Assembly: GCA_934045905.1 (NCBI GenBank)
Contig: OW203767.1
Coordinates: forward strand, 28,456,520 to 28,520,519
DNA: 64,000 nt
Direction: 5' to 3'
DNA from: Leuctra nigra
Taxonomy: Eukaryota; Arthropoda; Insecta; Plecoptera; Leuctridae
In this document: piece by piece, positions 1 through 13,400 of the stretch
Layout: every line of letters starts with the position of its first letter
Position numbering within the stretch: position 1 is the stretch's first letter
Position numbers and translations under genes: made by a program
Notes under the pieces: model-generated
What the model was told of the DNA's origin: nothing
Database searches by the model: none
The model's input: the letters and a program-made list of their open reading frames with translations, nothing else

Positions 1-3000
1 CGCAAAATTTAGAAAATGGACTTGCGACCTTCTACCAGTTAGGTACAGAATTTTTCTATCCAGTTAAAACTACATAAACCTAACTCTGCTTCTGTTTAAT
101 CAACCCCAATTTTGTCACAATATACATTTACACATTGTGCTGATATTTCCTAAAATTATTTCTTATCGTAAAATCGTTCACGGAAATGATCGGTTTTCAC
201 AGCCAATCCCGATCCGATTGGCAAATGTTTATTCAAAGTCTGGCATGAAAACGTAGATGGGGTTGCGTCTGGCCATGAGTGCGAGAGAGCACGAGTTATA
301 CGCGGAGTAATGCGTGGGAGAAGGACAGAGAACAGATCGAGAGGGGTTCGGGAATATCGTTTAGGAACGATTGGAATTCCACGCCGAATAGCAACCTGTT
401 GAAACCAGAAATGCAAAGTGGGGTTTATTTTTTAAAAGAAGGGGTCCAATTCAACTTTATTAGCTTGTTCAATATGTCACTGATAAAATAAAACCGATAT
501 CGATAAATTCAGACGATAAAATTGCGTACCACACTGGAGATTCTTTGACATCGTTTGAAAAGCTACTTCGACAGATAAAGTTCATGCAAATTAGTGTTGA
601 AGCCAGCTATTTGTGTCATAATCCAAGTAATAAACATAGACACATTCATTGGCAGGAATAGTTCCAGTTTTAATAGGAGATGGCGGTGCATCAGTGGTTT
701 GTTTTAGTTGGGGGGAGTAATTTGAATACAAATGCCTTATTATAAACTTCTTTGTTATCAGTTTCTTCTAGCATTGAGTGAGTTAGTCATCATTTTTATA
801 ACTGGGAAAATGTGAAATTATTTGAATGTACATACCTATAGGTACCTACAATTAAAATATTAATTGAAACCTTTTTTAAGTCAAACATTTTATTATTATA
901 AAAATTATAAGTGATTACATGTTTAATAAAACTTCTTTGTTCATTTTTAATTAAAAAATTCACACCTTTTAGTGAGAATAATTACTGCTTGGAAACAGCT
1001 GCAAAGGCTAAGATTTGCATACTTTTACGATAAAACAAATTTGAAGTTTAAAACAGAGATTAAAATCTTCCATTTCACTCAACATTAGCTCAGCCGAAAG
1101 CTTGATCCGAAAATATTGATTTTTACCCAAGTTGATGTTTTTTTTTAAACTTCCAACGAAATAGACGATTTTCTTCAAAAGATACAGTAAATCAGACAGG
1201 TGGTCTTTAAATGTATGCAAAATTTCAGCTCAATCGCAGAAAAGTATCGAAAGAATCCAAGGGCGAGGAGCAAGCTTAATATTTTCTTATCGAACAAACA
1301 ATGTGTTTGAAACTGGAATTAAAATAACCCGAACCATTGAAAGTTGACAGACATTATAGACCGTCAAAAAGATAGCTTCTGCCACTTCAATCGATACCTA
1401 TCATATATTCCAGGCATTATCTGACCGTGTCAAATGCCTTGGCCATTGGAGCGGCATGTCCGATCGAGCCAATAATACCTCAAGTCAGATTAGAGCTCCA
1501 AACCTGATTCACAACACACAAAATAACATCACAGACATTCGATTCGAAAAACCAGAGATTTTTTTATACTAGATTCTGTTGAAAAGAATGGGACAAAAAA
1601 GTTGTATCAATTTACAAAGATAGATAGGAGGTGATTTTTTAAATGGTTTACAATCGGTACTACTAATCAACAAAGGTACCGACTTGGGTAAAAAATAGAA
1701 GACGTTTTATATATAAAAAAGTATGAGGTTTATTTGTTATTAAAAGTGGACCGTCATTTTAGTTTTCAATAAAAATAAATTCAGAAACCAATGGTTATTC
1801 ATTAGACTTAGAAATGTAAGAATTTAGATGGGATTTGGAGATTTCCAAGAGAATTAGTGATTTTTCACAAGAGATAGAAATCGTCGTGTCAAACCGATCG
1901 GCAATAACAATTTATTATAGATTAAAGCCATTTAAAGGCAGCAAAACAACATGGGATTATTACATAAGTAGATAAAGAGCTTTCAGAAAAAGACAAATTT
2001 GATTCACAAGAATGATGTTAAATTAAAGGGACCAAAACAACATTACACAATTTACACAACAGAATTCTAATAATTAAAATGCAACAAATTTATTTTCGAT
2101 GTAAAACTTAAATATTCAATAGGTGACAATTTTTACAGAATGCTCAATGTTTTAGATCTCATTGCCGTAATTAAGGATCTTCTTTAGAACATTTTATTTG
2201 TCTCTTATTATTTTTTCACCTCAGGCTAGTACTTTCAATTGTTCAGGACCTAACACTTCACTCAAACCAGCTTACCACAACACGAGAACACTAAGAAAAA
2301 TTGGATACTCGAAAATACTCAATTTAATTTGTAAGTTTTTTGTTTCCGTCTCTTCAAAAATATATTTCGTCACAGTGATATCAACTAACGTCGTATACTG
2401 CCAATTTGATAAAAATAAACTAAGGAAAAAAGGAAAGACGAGCTAGAATCTTTAGAATTGTTTAAGCCTGGGGCAAGTTTTCGAGACATGTAATTTATTC
2501 TTTGCCATTGCTAAATTATTTTCTGTCTAACTCGAAAATTTTTAATGGATAATTTGGCTCGAAGGTATAGCAGTAGCCAAGCTTGAAAAGGACGAAAAAT
2601 ATGTCCCGCACAGTAGATATAATATGTCGTTTAGATTTGATTTAAAGTTTAATTTGAGTTTCTTCGTACATGGTCTAGGCCATGTGCGTATTCCAAAATA
2701 ATAAAATTTCATCGCCGAAAAAGTTGTGATTTTAAACGTTCATCTGACAAAAGCAGTTTGGAAATTTAAAAAAGACAATTTAATTGAAAATGAAAGAATA
2801 ACTCTCGACATTTTTCTTGGTCGTTACATCAATCTGAAACTCCGCATCCGGTAAAAATGAAACAAGGATTCGAATCTCACGAAATATGTGAGAATCATTC
2901 GTACGATAAAGTATTTCAAGTTCATATTAAGAGGGTGTGGTAGTGATATTTTCCAGCGCTGCTAGCAAAACTAATATATATATGTATATGGATATATATG

Positions 3001-4133
3001 TTTCATAGGCGGGCTCGAACTGCCTCGCTAGAGTCGTCTAGGAGTCGTCAACATGTCAAAGCGTGAGATTTATGGCTATTATGATGTCACCCTCTTTATC
3101 GCTCTCCGCATTCCAGACCGCCTCTCGACCAGGCTCGCGTAGCTGCCGTGGCGAGAAAAAAACACTGTGATCAACATCATCACCTTTCAACCTGATTATT
3201 CAGCTATTTAATTACACTTTTGTAAAATGTACCTACTAGTTAGATAGAGGAAGTGAATCTTTGTATTTTCACGCTTATTTTTTCATAGAATTGTGAATGA
3301 TAATAGCATAGAATAAATCAAAACTAAATCATCAGTGAAAATGTTCTTATGACCGAGAGTCGCGCGGACAATTCCCCGGTCATTGAGGCCCCATCTCCCG
3401 GGAAAATTATGGTCCAACAACCGGCGAAAGTTTGCATTTAAAATAATTAGAAAAGTTAGTACACTTCAAAATATTCACTTCCGTCCACTCCAACTCGAAC
3501 CGAGAATCGAAGTTTGTAACATTTATGAAATAAGTTCATTACATCATTGATTAAATGTACTGATAAAAAAAACATTCTAGATATTTAAAATGTAACGATG
3601 AATAGGAATCGTCATAACATCGTCGACGGTCTGCGAAGTGTTTGCCTGCTACAAAGTGTTGATAATTGGGTAAAGTAAAGAAAATAGATGACCACAACAC
3701 AACGCATTGTATGCATTTATTTAGCACTAAGAGAAATACATTAAATCAAGGCGATACTTATACTTATTAGAAATGAAATCGAACCATCTCTACTTTTTAC
3801 AGCCACAGCTGAACCGGTGTTTTTATTAAATTATTACAACACAATCAAGTATGGTTCTTGGGCAAAAACAAAATATGTGCAAAAAATATTGTCAGTCTCG
3901 CAAAAAATAATGAAAGGACCTACCAAAAATACATACTTTATTAGAGTTGCAATTTTTTTAAGATTGTACAATCATATTTTTGAAAACATGCTTCAAGACC
4001 TACTGCTACATATTTTACATATTTTACTACACATAGATCATCACAATATATTACGTAAATATTTAGTAGCGCTTAATTAGTCAAAATGGAACAGTGAATC
4101 TTTTCTATATAGATAAAAATCATTAGATACTGA
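1..4133. other. AT-rich non-coding stretch, no gene seen
   Basis: Only short, stop-bounded ORFs without recognisable motifs occur here, and none has a convincing start, splice site or codon bias. There is a TA-rich microsatellite near 2976-3000 and a less AT-rich island at about 3005-3160 that I cannot assign. It is probably intergenic or intronic insect DNA. Confidence 0.5.
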
Positions 4134-4371
4134 TAACTAGGAAAACGCTCCATGTAACGCGTTGATAATCAAGCCTCGGAAATAGCTCAAATAAAATGAG
4201 CGCCAAAAGAGCATGGACATTGTCTTTGAAATTTCTTTTAAAAATTGACAAATATTTGCAAACGATTGTTTTGCAGAAAAAATAGTGAAATATCAATTAC
4301 TCGTGAAATGCATAACATATTTGTCTAAAAATTCTCAAAAATAACTAAAATGTTGGACCCAATGACCATGC
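4134..4371 (-). repeat. Truncated copy of the CCTAGT-ended dispersed repeat family
   Basis: The left edge reads CTAGGAAAACGCTCC followed by GTAACGCGTTGATAA, the same terminus (reverse orientation) seen at 14900-14932, 16338-16380, 27215-27256 and 59770-59808. The internal phrase around 4350 (an 'aatgttgg-accc-atgac' block) matches the interior of the copy at 16338-16972. The copy stops near 4371, so it is a fragment of a non-coding element. Confidence 0.55.
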
Positions 4372-5006
4372 ATCACTGAAAAAAGAGTTTTTTTTGGCAG
4401 AAACAATATATTGTCATCCCAACAAAATCATTTAGTTACCTAGTGGCGACACAATCATAAGTTTCCATGACAAAATGATTTTGTTAGCATTTTAACTATA
4501 GATTTTGTTAAGTCGAACAGCGATTTTGTGGTGGGAACAAATATCCCTATACATTTTGTAACGGAAACAAAATATTTTGTTAAAATATAATATACTTATT
4601 GCTCTAGGATTAAATAATTTTGGGAACTATTTATTGCAGCAAGTGGAATTTTTATTCAGTAAGAAATAAAGGTACATTTATTTGGTAAACAAAAACATTT
4701 ATTTATTCTCGTGATATGAAAATTACAATTAATTCGCCAGATTGAATTTTAATACGGCATCAATTCGCATCAAATGTGCACTAATTCCGAATGTTTTGAC
4801 TCCAAATTGCATGGAAGAAGTTGCATGCATGAGTTGCTGAAGTGACTTCACCCTGGTAGCTGATGACTGGCAGCTAATTAACTGCCGCTGGCATGGGACA
4901 TCTGATGACCGCAACTGAAAAAAATTGCAATGTATTCAATGCTACCAATTTGTCACAAAGATAACATTTGATATCTAAATGTTGTTTTTTCAAGTAGTTT
5001 TTAAAT
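4372..5006. other. Non-coding, with short dyads around AACAAAATCAT
   Basis: No gene is seen. The 4410-4580 part has several inverted and direct copies of an ACAAAATNATTTTGT-like word, suggesting a decayed small inverted-repeat element without definable ends. Confidence 0.35.
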
Positions 5007-5788
5007 GGGTACGCAGTGGTCGAATTGGAAGTCAGTCCATGGGGGGATGGTGTCTGCACGGGGTGGCAAGTGAAGGAACAAAATTTGTCCCGCGCTAAGG
5101 GGGGGTGTGGGTGACGAGCCCCCCACGTTGCCCCGCAGGGCGTTTGTTGGTTTTTGATACTTTGAAATCAATTTTGAGACGTTCTGAGGTGTATATTTTG
5201 ATTTTGACATTTTTCACCGTTTTCACTCCAATAAGATGTGGGGGGCATGCCCCAAAAACCTAGCCCTGCAGGGCGTTTTTTAGTTTTATTGGCACTTTAA
5301 AATCAATTTTAAAACGATTTGAGGTCATTTTGTTTACAAAATGCACAGTTTACTAAATCACAGTCAAACTTTTATTTTATTCTGACATCTAGGGCAAGCC
5401 CTTCCCCTATCACCATCCCCCCTAATGTACAAATATTACACAATTGTATTGTTACAAAAATAAACATTTGCATGAGGTCAATGGGGGACGGCCCATGCTA
5501 GTCCGGAGCGCACAGTTACGAAAAAATTTTAATTTCAGAAATTAATTTGGTGCGTTTCTACGCGATTTTGACGTTATTTTAAGCCTATTTTCATCTCGAC
5601 AAATTTGGCGTCTACAAGGCTAAATAAACAAATTCTCAGAAAATTGTATTATTTTGAAGTAAACTACATTACTTAGTGCTGATTTATTTATCTCTCATGG
5701 GGGGATGGAACTATCAATATATTCCCCATGGGGGGATGCCATCCCTCCGCATCCCGCCCCCCCCCACATCGACCACTGGGTACGCCAG
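5007..5788. repeat. Probable DNA-transposon relic with inverted ends and internal tandem units
   Basis: Left end GTACGCAGTGGTCGA (about 5010-5025) and right end TCGACCACTGGGTACG (about 5768-5784) are near inverse complements of each other, as expected of terminal inverted repeats. Inside, two diverged tandem units about 132 bp apart each contain GCAGGGCGTTT followed by a tttgaaatcaatttt-like block and a gaggt end (5132-5192 and 5264-5327). Runs of G/C and CATGGGGGGATG motifs recur near the right end. There is no transposase ORF, so it would be non-autonomous. The exact boundaries and a target duplication are not clear. Confidence 0.4.
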
Positions 5789-6999
5789 TATATACAGACA
5801 AAATCTATGTGTCTCTATAGCATCAGCCTTTATTGACACGAATTTGAAGAATGCATTGTGGAAATGCACCTGCCAATGTCATTGAGTTTCTTTGGTAAAA
5901 AGTTATTTTATAAAACAATTTAGTTTACAGTGTAAAAAATAATTAATAGGTACTACGTTGTATTAATTGCAAGGAATTTTACACTGATTAATGATTTGAA
6001 CTATACATAATTTGGGTATCGATCATGATGCAACAATATACTAGATTTTTATACAATGGGTATCGATATCTATGTGGAATTTAGAAATAGATAACAGATA
6101 TATTTATCCAGATTAAGCTAACAGAGACCGAAAGTTATCTAGATAAGGAAAATCACTGATTATAAAGACAATACCCAGATAAACTTTTTGATCATTATAG
6201 ACTTGAGTACTCTCTATTTCTTGACATTTCCAAAATGTCTTGAGGATTTTTAAAATTCTAATTGCATGCTTCCAATAGAATTCACATAGAACTTGAAGTT
6301 TTCACAGAATCCATTCACAGGCAATTATGCGATTTTGACAACTTGTTATAATGACAACTTTGATGACATCTTTACTATAGGATTTCGTAAACATGTATGA
6401 TTATATTCTCGATAATGGAATTTGTTAGGAACCGTATAGACGAAAATACCAATCATTACTTATAGGTTCTATAAACACAAGTCAAAAATAATTTATAATT
6501 ATACGACTTTCTACCCTCCAATATACACCACTGCTGATGAGGAGTTTCAACAAATTATCCTCGGTCGATCTTACCAAGTGCACGCACTTCAAACTATTCA
6601 TCACACTTCAAACTCATGTGAGTGATTCTCAAGTCAAATAATCAAAACCACAAGAGATCAAACAAAGGTGATATTTTTAATTACAGATTGGCCTTACCAT
6701 GCAACAAATTATTTAAACTTTTATTTCTGCATATAATGGCTCCGGAAAAACAACCCCGCGAAACTCTCTTAACTATAGATCACAAATTAAGAACTTTTAT
6801 TAACTATTTCGAATATTTTTTGGAGGTGCTACTTTGTGTGTAAGCTGTATAAAAAAGTGTGGTGTTCACAAAAATCTTCTTGAATGTAACTTTTTTGTGA
6901 CGAGTATGGAAAACAATTTTTATACAGAAAAAAAATCTAGTACATCGATTACAAATGTATCATAATGCTATTTTCATGTTGATGTGATATTTCATTATG
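5789..6999. other. Non-coding, nothing recognised
   Basis: Very AT-rich sequence without a believable ORF, repeat or structured element. Confidence 0.45.
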
Positions 7000-7385
7000 T
7001 AGGTATTGTTTAATTTTTATAGATAATGACGACAGTTTCGATTCATTTATTAGATTCTTCTTCAGGACAAAACTAACTTTAAAAAAACAATTAAACATTT
7101 TAAAACGATTTCAAAAATCCTAAGAGGCTAAAAATCTGGGACAATAAATCTTATTTTCTAGTGCAAGACGACCCTCCCACGAATAACCTTGATTTGCTGT
7201 AACATGCCTCCTTGCCTGCTCCTTCTGTAATTTCCTCAGTTTTATCTTCCTTTCCAACAGTATTGAGAAACAAGGGTTCCCAAGAGTTTGTTTAAGTTAG
7301 TTTTGTCCTGAAGAAGAATTACCTACATTCTGATAATTTAATCGAAACTGTCGAAATTATCTATACAAATAAAACAATGCCTCCA
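7000..7385. repeat. Fold-back element with ~80-bp terminal inverted repeats
   Basis: The left arm (about 7000-7080) and right arm (about 7293-7385) are inverse complements over about 80 bp. Both contain AAGTTAGTTTTGTCCTGAAG on one strand and ATCGAAACTGTCG outside it, and the homology runs to an outer AGG(C/T)ATTGTTT. The roughly 210-bp centre has no ORF. This is the layout of a MITE or fold-back element. Arm divergence, including a small indel near 7321-7335, indicates some age. Confidence 0.65.
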
Positions 7386-8400
7386 GGATGAAGCATCCCA
7401 ATCAATATGAAAATTATTACTGTAATCCTGAAACTTTAAAATCTGTTATAACTATAATGTTGTTCTACACCAATCCGTGAGAAATTTCTGTAAAATTTGG
7501 GAATTTGCAATTTGGCTAGCCATAACCAAGCCAGTATTATTTTCGAACAAACATGATACCATAGAGGTAAGAAAGTGATACCTACTCTACTTATTGTTGT
7601 AAGCCATACATTATTAGTACATAAAATAACTGAACTAGTACATTTACATAGTTTGCAAAACATGGAGGTGGGCTCACGGTAGGCAGAGAACGGCGGGCAA
7701 TTATTTAGGGTGACCACTTTCAGGGTGAAAAACGTGTTTGGAAGTAAAAACTCATTTTCTCCTTTCTCCAAGCCTGTACAGTTTGAAGTGTATATTATAT
7801 TAAGACATTATAGAAAAAAATCCATCAATCGGCGTAATTTGATGTTTGCATTTGATATTTCCAAAATATTAAAAATCTGAGAAATTAATACAATTATAAA
7901 ATGTACTTTTGGGTGGGCAGAGGGTGGGCAGGAAACAGTGCGTCCACCCCTGGCGTCGCACAATGGTTCGAAACAGCCCAAAACGCGCGCAAAATGGGAA
8001 AAAAAAATTTCATTGAAACGAATTCTTGTACTATCGATAGTAGACACTTCAGAGACACAGAAATAGATAATTTTGTTGTATTTTAAAAAATTCTTAGCAT
8101 TGGTCAGACAATCGGTGCCCAGCAAAATGAGAGAATGACGGCAAATTTATATAAATGATGGTATTGAGTATTGTCAGCTTTTTTATTTACGATGGGATAT
8201 CCTACGAATTTTTTAACTGATCAAAATAATAAGATGAACACATATTTCTAAAAGAGTGTAAATTCGTGAAGAAGCTCTTCAAATCATAAATCATACTTGA
8301 AAATACCTAATGCTCATGTGAAAATACAGTTAAAAAATCAGAAAAGGTGGAAAAGGTGGAATTAAGGTGGAATTACATATTACATTAATTTGGAATGTGT
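7386..8400. other. Non-coding, no supported gene
   Basis: Two minus-strand ORFs of about 105-111 codons occur here, but they lack recognisable motifs and have AT-driven composition. I treat them as chance ORFs. Confidence 0.4.
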
Positions 8401-8406
8401 ACTTAC

Positions 8407-8533
8407 GAAACTGTCTCCTTTTTCAATCTCCTGTTTTCAGCTAGAGCTTTGGCCCGCTCATTCAGAGACAATCTTCTCGTTGATTTATAACCATTTCCCT
8501 TTCGACAAATGTAACGCACATTCACTTTATACA
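8407..8533 (-). CDS. Candidate internal coding exon (charged, coiled-coil-like)
   Basis: On the minus strand a 127-nt interval is bounded by a possible acceptor (...CAATCAG at 8534-8540) and a consensus donor GTAAGT (complement of 8401-8406). It reads 41 whole codons plus split codons at both ends. Its C-terminal half is LSLNERAKALAENRRLKKE, an Ala/Leu/Arg/Lys/Glu-rich stretch typical of an amphipathic or coiled-coil helix and unlike random AT-rich ORFs. The reading frame holds no ATG, so it would be an internal exon whose other exons are not identified in the window. I do not recognise the family. The acceptor has a weak pyrimidine tract, and coincidence remains possible. Confidence 0.35.
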
Positions 8534-8540
8534 CTGATTG

Positions 8541-10335
8541 ATCACCGACAATTAAAAATTAGGAAAGCACATTTCATAAAATCTTATAAACAACGAAGAT
8601 GCTGGGGTCTCTCATGTGACTCATGCAGCAGGCACGCTAAGTTGTCAGCTGAGCTGAGTGAAGTAGAGAGAGGTGGGGGAAACTCCTCCTACATGCTCTG
8701 TTGATCACGCCACTCGATTCACACGCTCTCGCAGCAATGCTGATGACCTCTAGCGGCGAGTCGGGGAATCATTCTCCAGGCATTTTGCTAAACACTTGTA
8801 GGTCGCAACAATGCACCAAAAAATTTCAGACTTCGCGTATGCATTCTAATTGTATTTAACCTTTTCCCTCCATAGCCCTTTTCTCGAAATTGTTTTATTT
8901 AACGGAAATAAATTTCTCAAATTTAACCGTAAAAGTACTTTTTACTCAATTTTTATAATTAAAACAAAAAAAAAAACATCATATAAGGCTATGGACGTGA
9001 ATGCAGGCATCCTTTGGGAGTCTTCTAGTGCAAATTGTAAGTCAATTGGGCAACGCATACACAAATTAAGTGTTTAGAACCTTCGCCTGGTTGAACCCTA
9101 GTCGAACCCCGCTATCACGCCGTCTTAAACAGGCAGTAATTACTAATTAGTACTTTACCATTTTATTCGATAAAAGTTCATTCACATAAGTCTTTCCCTT
9201 TTTAATTAATTCATTTAGAACGTTAATTGACTGGCTGAAGTTGAGACACACGTGTATACAAAATAGCTTTCAAGATCATCAGAAAACATCGCTACATATT
9301 TGTATGTTTTAGAAAAATAAACTCGTTCGTCTGATACGAAAAAAAACTGTGATTGCCGAAATGAAGGTTTCAATAATCATGATACTGAAAATAGACAATT
9401 ACATCTTCTAAACACATCCGGGTTTTAATTTATCGACTTATTATAAGTTATAAGTAAATCAGGATTCAGGAAGTTAAAACTACAAGAAGACAAAATTACG
9501 TCAAAAATTAAACATAAAGAACTGGTTCAATCTTAGAACAATAAGGCATGTATAAGGTATAGGTATATAAGGCATATATAAGTCATACATATACATGTAC
9601 AAGTCATTGTAATAAGGAACAATTAACATAGATTTATAAATTTTTCTAAAAAAAGTCTTTCATTAGCCAATTTTACGTTTTCAAAATAATATAAATGCGA
9701 CAATTTTTTTACGTTTTTATTCTTAAATAATTAGATAATAAAAATTAATACTTACGTATCGTATTTGACAAAATTGAAATCATTTCATAATTAGGAAATA
9801 GCCCAAACTGTCATCATGAAGGTATTTAAAAATATGTTTCAAGTTTAAATTAAGTATTACAAAATTTTATTTTTTTAAATATCTTAACATACGACTTGTG
9901 TGTGACAGAAATAAAATAATTTCATAATCAGTAAACATATACTCAGAAACTTATGCGTATCGTGAGTTCTCAATAAAAGAAGATCCGGCGAACCAATAAA
10001 AACTGCGCCCGCCTCCGGAAACGTCAAACATCTCCATCTTTGACGTCTCTCGGTTGAAATATGGCGTCTCTTTTACGCGACGCATCGTAAAACGATGTCT
10101 GATTTTTAGATCAAGTGTAAATCTTCGTGGCTAACAGCTGCGATGAAAAGAACCACGATTACGCGACTTTTTACGCCATAGAATCATCACGGAGGATATA
10201 TTTAGAAATGGCACTTTCATGCCTTCGAATCATTGAGAGTTTAATGATCTGAATAGGTCGAAGCGTTTTAACTACATAATTAATGATAATATTAAAAGAA
10301 CGTTGAAAACATGAAAAACCAAGTCTGGTCCAATG
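8541..10335. other. Non-coding, with two less AT-rich islands
   Basis: The island at about 8600-8790 lies just upstream (minus-strand sense) of the candidate exon and contains a TTTATAAG TATA-like word, so it could be regulatory. A second island at about 9980-10210 is also richer in GC and CpG. Neither contains a supportable ORF. Confidence 0.3.
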
Positions 10336-10440
10336 ATGGGAAGGTGCCCTACTAATAGGTGACGATATCTTCTTCTTCCGTCGTCCATCCTGGGCTATTC
10401 TTCCCTATCATCGATATTTAATCATCTTTTCTATCCGTTG
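10336..10440 (+). repeat. Diverged 3' part of the tRNA-derived SINE
   Basis: GGGAAGGTGCCCTACTAATA at about 10340-10359 matches the body of the well-preserved SINE at 36597-36877 (GGGAAGGTACCCTACTAATA in that element's sense). The similarity continues through a pyrimidine-rich stretch. The tRNA-like head is missing. Confidence 0.5.
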
Positions 10441-13400
10441 CAATTAAGCTTCTTGAAGAAAGTACGACGAAAACACCTCTAAATTATGAATATAATCGTA
10501 TAAGTAAAGTATCATCCCTTATAATAAAATTTCAAAAGTAGAGAATATATTTGTGCAAATTTGTTATAAATGTAAAATTATAAGTTGGGTATAAAAAGTG
10601 TGCAAAATAAATGATAATTTGATTAGTTACATGATGTGTAGTTGTTTATATTTTGTGAAAAGGTCAATGATTTTGTAGAACAAATTATGTGACACGATGT
10701 TTTTTTTCACAGTTTACAGCTTACGCTGGACCGTCTGACCTGTACCGCTGAGCTGAACGGCCTGAAAGGAAAACAGAGAGAGTCAAAAGTACCGAATTTG
10801 ACTCCCCCATTTTGGTTCTTTTAGCAGGAAACACAAATCCGATTCAGTTGTCAAACAATAATAATTTCGATAATTTTCACTTCTTGCCAAATTCCCAGAG
10901 GAGTCACATGATCACACAGGTCACCCTCGACTCGTAACAGAAGAAGAAAAAACACTCCACCACCCGAAAACATTCCGTCATTTTTATACACCGTAAAGAT
11001 TTCCTCTTAGCTTTCTGTCATTCGCTGAAGTAAAGGAAATCATTTGCCTGGGTTATATAAACCCGTGGGTTCGCGTCGTAAAACCCGTGATGGGTTTCAA
11101 ACGGTCCTGATAGAGATGATGCATCGAGAGAGGACAAAAGTGACAATAAAAACAGTGTAAAAATGATAGAAATAAAGCCAGGTGATGCGTGTTGGGGTGC
11201 AGAGGACGGGGGATTGATTGAGAGATGGAGGTGGCGAAATGTCTTTATCGCGGGGGGGGGGGGGGGGGGGGGTGAAATTGAGGGAGGTGGAAATATGTAA
11301 AGTTGTTAATTTTCGTAATATTTCTTAGAACAAGTATAACGTCTAACTATTGCAATGTGCATGATTAGAAGCGTTGAATACTACATCCTTACGAGAAAGA
11401 TGTTAGGGAAACGTTCCACATGACTTTGTATTGACATTTCGAAGGTCTTCGTATTTTACTGATTTTGATATTTACCTCATTAATTAGAAACTATCAAAAT
11501 AAAATACTTCGTATTGTTTAGTTGCACCGTTACTCTCTCTTTGTAGTAGGTATAAATTTTTAAAACTATATTTGTAAAAAAATCGGGTTAAATCTAATTA
11601 AAAATTCAAAAATATTGAGAAGTTCTTGGAACAGACTGATCTTACATTTCTTCTTCTGTAGACAACGTTGCCATAACGAAGAACCATGCGAGAAAAATAC
11701 TTATACATCTTCCATTTATTTACTCAGAAATCTTTCAGAAAATCCAGGTAGGTCTAGAGGTAAGTGTATTGGCCTTTTTCAAATATTTTTAATTAAAAGA
11801 TTACCGATTTCCAGCTCAATAAAAGCATATACATCGGTATGGTTTTACAACCAAGTGCATCTACCTACTTTCCTACATCCATGTGTTTTCTTCTAAATTC
11901 ACCCTCCCCTAAATCTTAATGTTTTGGTCCATTTTCCCACCCCCACCCAATCTCCCACACAACCAAAAGTGTGGGAAATGTTATTTCTGCCGAAAAGCTT
12001 TCAAAAAAGATCCATTTGAAATGAGTACCGATTTTTACCACCTTCCGTCATAAAAGCAAGATTTTATGACGCCGTGACTTCCCTGTGGTCCATCTGTCGA
12101 ATGTAAAGGTGTGTCCTGAAGTGTAAAACAAGGCATATGTCGGACATGAAGATTGCAAATAAATACCTCTAAAGCACCTCGAAGCCAAAGTGAACTCGAC
12201 CACTCAGTGGATTTTTATTGATCAATTATAGGACGTGACCTGAGCATCGTAAATGAAGAATCAATGTTACAAAATTACACAACACAAGTGCTTTTAAGTA
12301 CTTAGTTTACACAAGAAAACAAGTGCAATTATTCCGTGTCTATAGTTATTTTATATCTAAAGCCCAAGTTACAATATTTACAACAACCCTTATAAATAGC
12401 TTATATTTTCAAATGCCATATTTTGTCTATGCTTTTAGGCAAAACTGAAATATTATGAATAAGTACACATTATTTTAGATTTGGTTCATTCGCATTTCCT
12501 TTAAAATTCAAATTTGCAATCAATGGAAATACATTTTTACACATTTTTAATATAATTTTTAATGGTATATAGAACCTGTAACCTAATAGAACGAACACTT
12601 TTTGGAAGATACGTTTTTTCATATTGTAGACTTTCATCAACAATGAGACATTTAATTACTTTTGTAAAAAAAGTAAATTCATATAATTCAATGGCTGTAT
12701 GAGTGAGTACTATTACAACAGAGCATGTGGTTTATCCTTTTAAACTTATTTATCAAAGTTTTATACAAGTAAAAAAAAATACATATGGCTATTGTTTCTT
12801 AAACTTTTCTCTTTCACTTAAAAAACGAATACATATCCTGATAAATATGAAACTATACATGAGAGAGAGCTATCCAGATAATATCGAGGTTTTGAGTGTT
12901 AAAACTGTTCGAGTGAGAATGATGGTTGATCGAGACTCCATTGACAGCGACGTCCCTCCTCCCTCAGCTCCTGACACGTCTGATCCAGGGAACACATGCA
13001 TCGCTCATGATTGACGATCGGACGTCTATTAGGGACCAAGAGCCGCGTTCCCAGGGAGTTTTTCAATCACATTTTGTGACCATGTGTTGTCGAAATGAAA
13101 CCTCCTACTGTCGAACATATGTTCCGATCTTCACAAATATCAATACACTCGCTGACACAAAGAAGTTGATTATTCAAAGCAAAGGATACCGATCCAGATA
13201 TTATTAAATGTCTTTGTCTTTCTCGTTTCTAGAATAATTCACATGCATTGGTCGTCCAAATACGTATTTTGAGGTAGGTAATAATTGGCAGCAACAGGTC
13301 AATAGAAATCCAGACAATCAAATTGCATGTGTTTTTTTTTCTAAACAAGACACAAAAAATATGATTTTGTTTTTCTATAGAAAATAAGTTATAATGAGTC

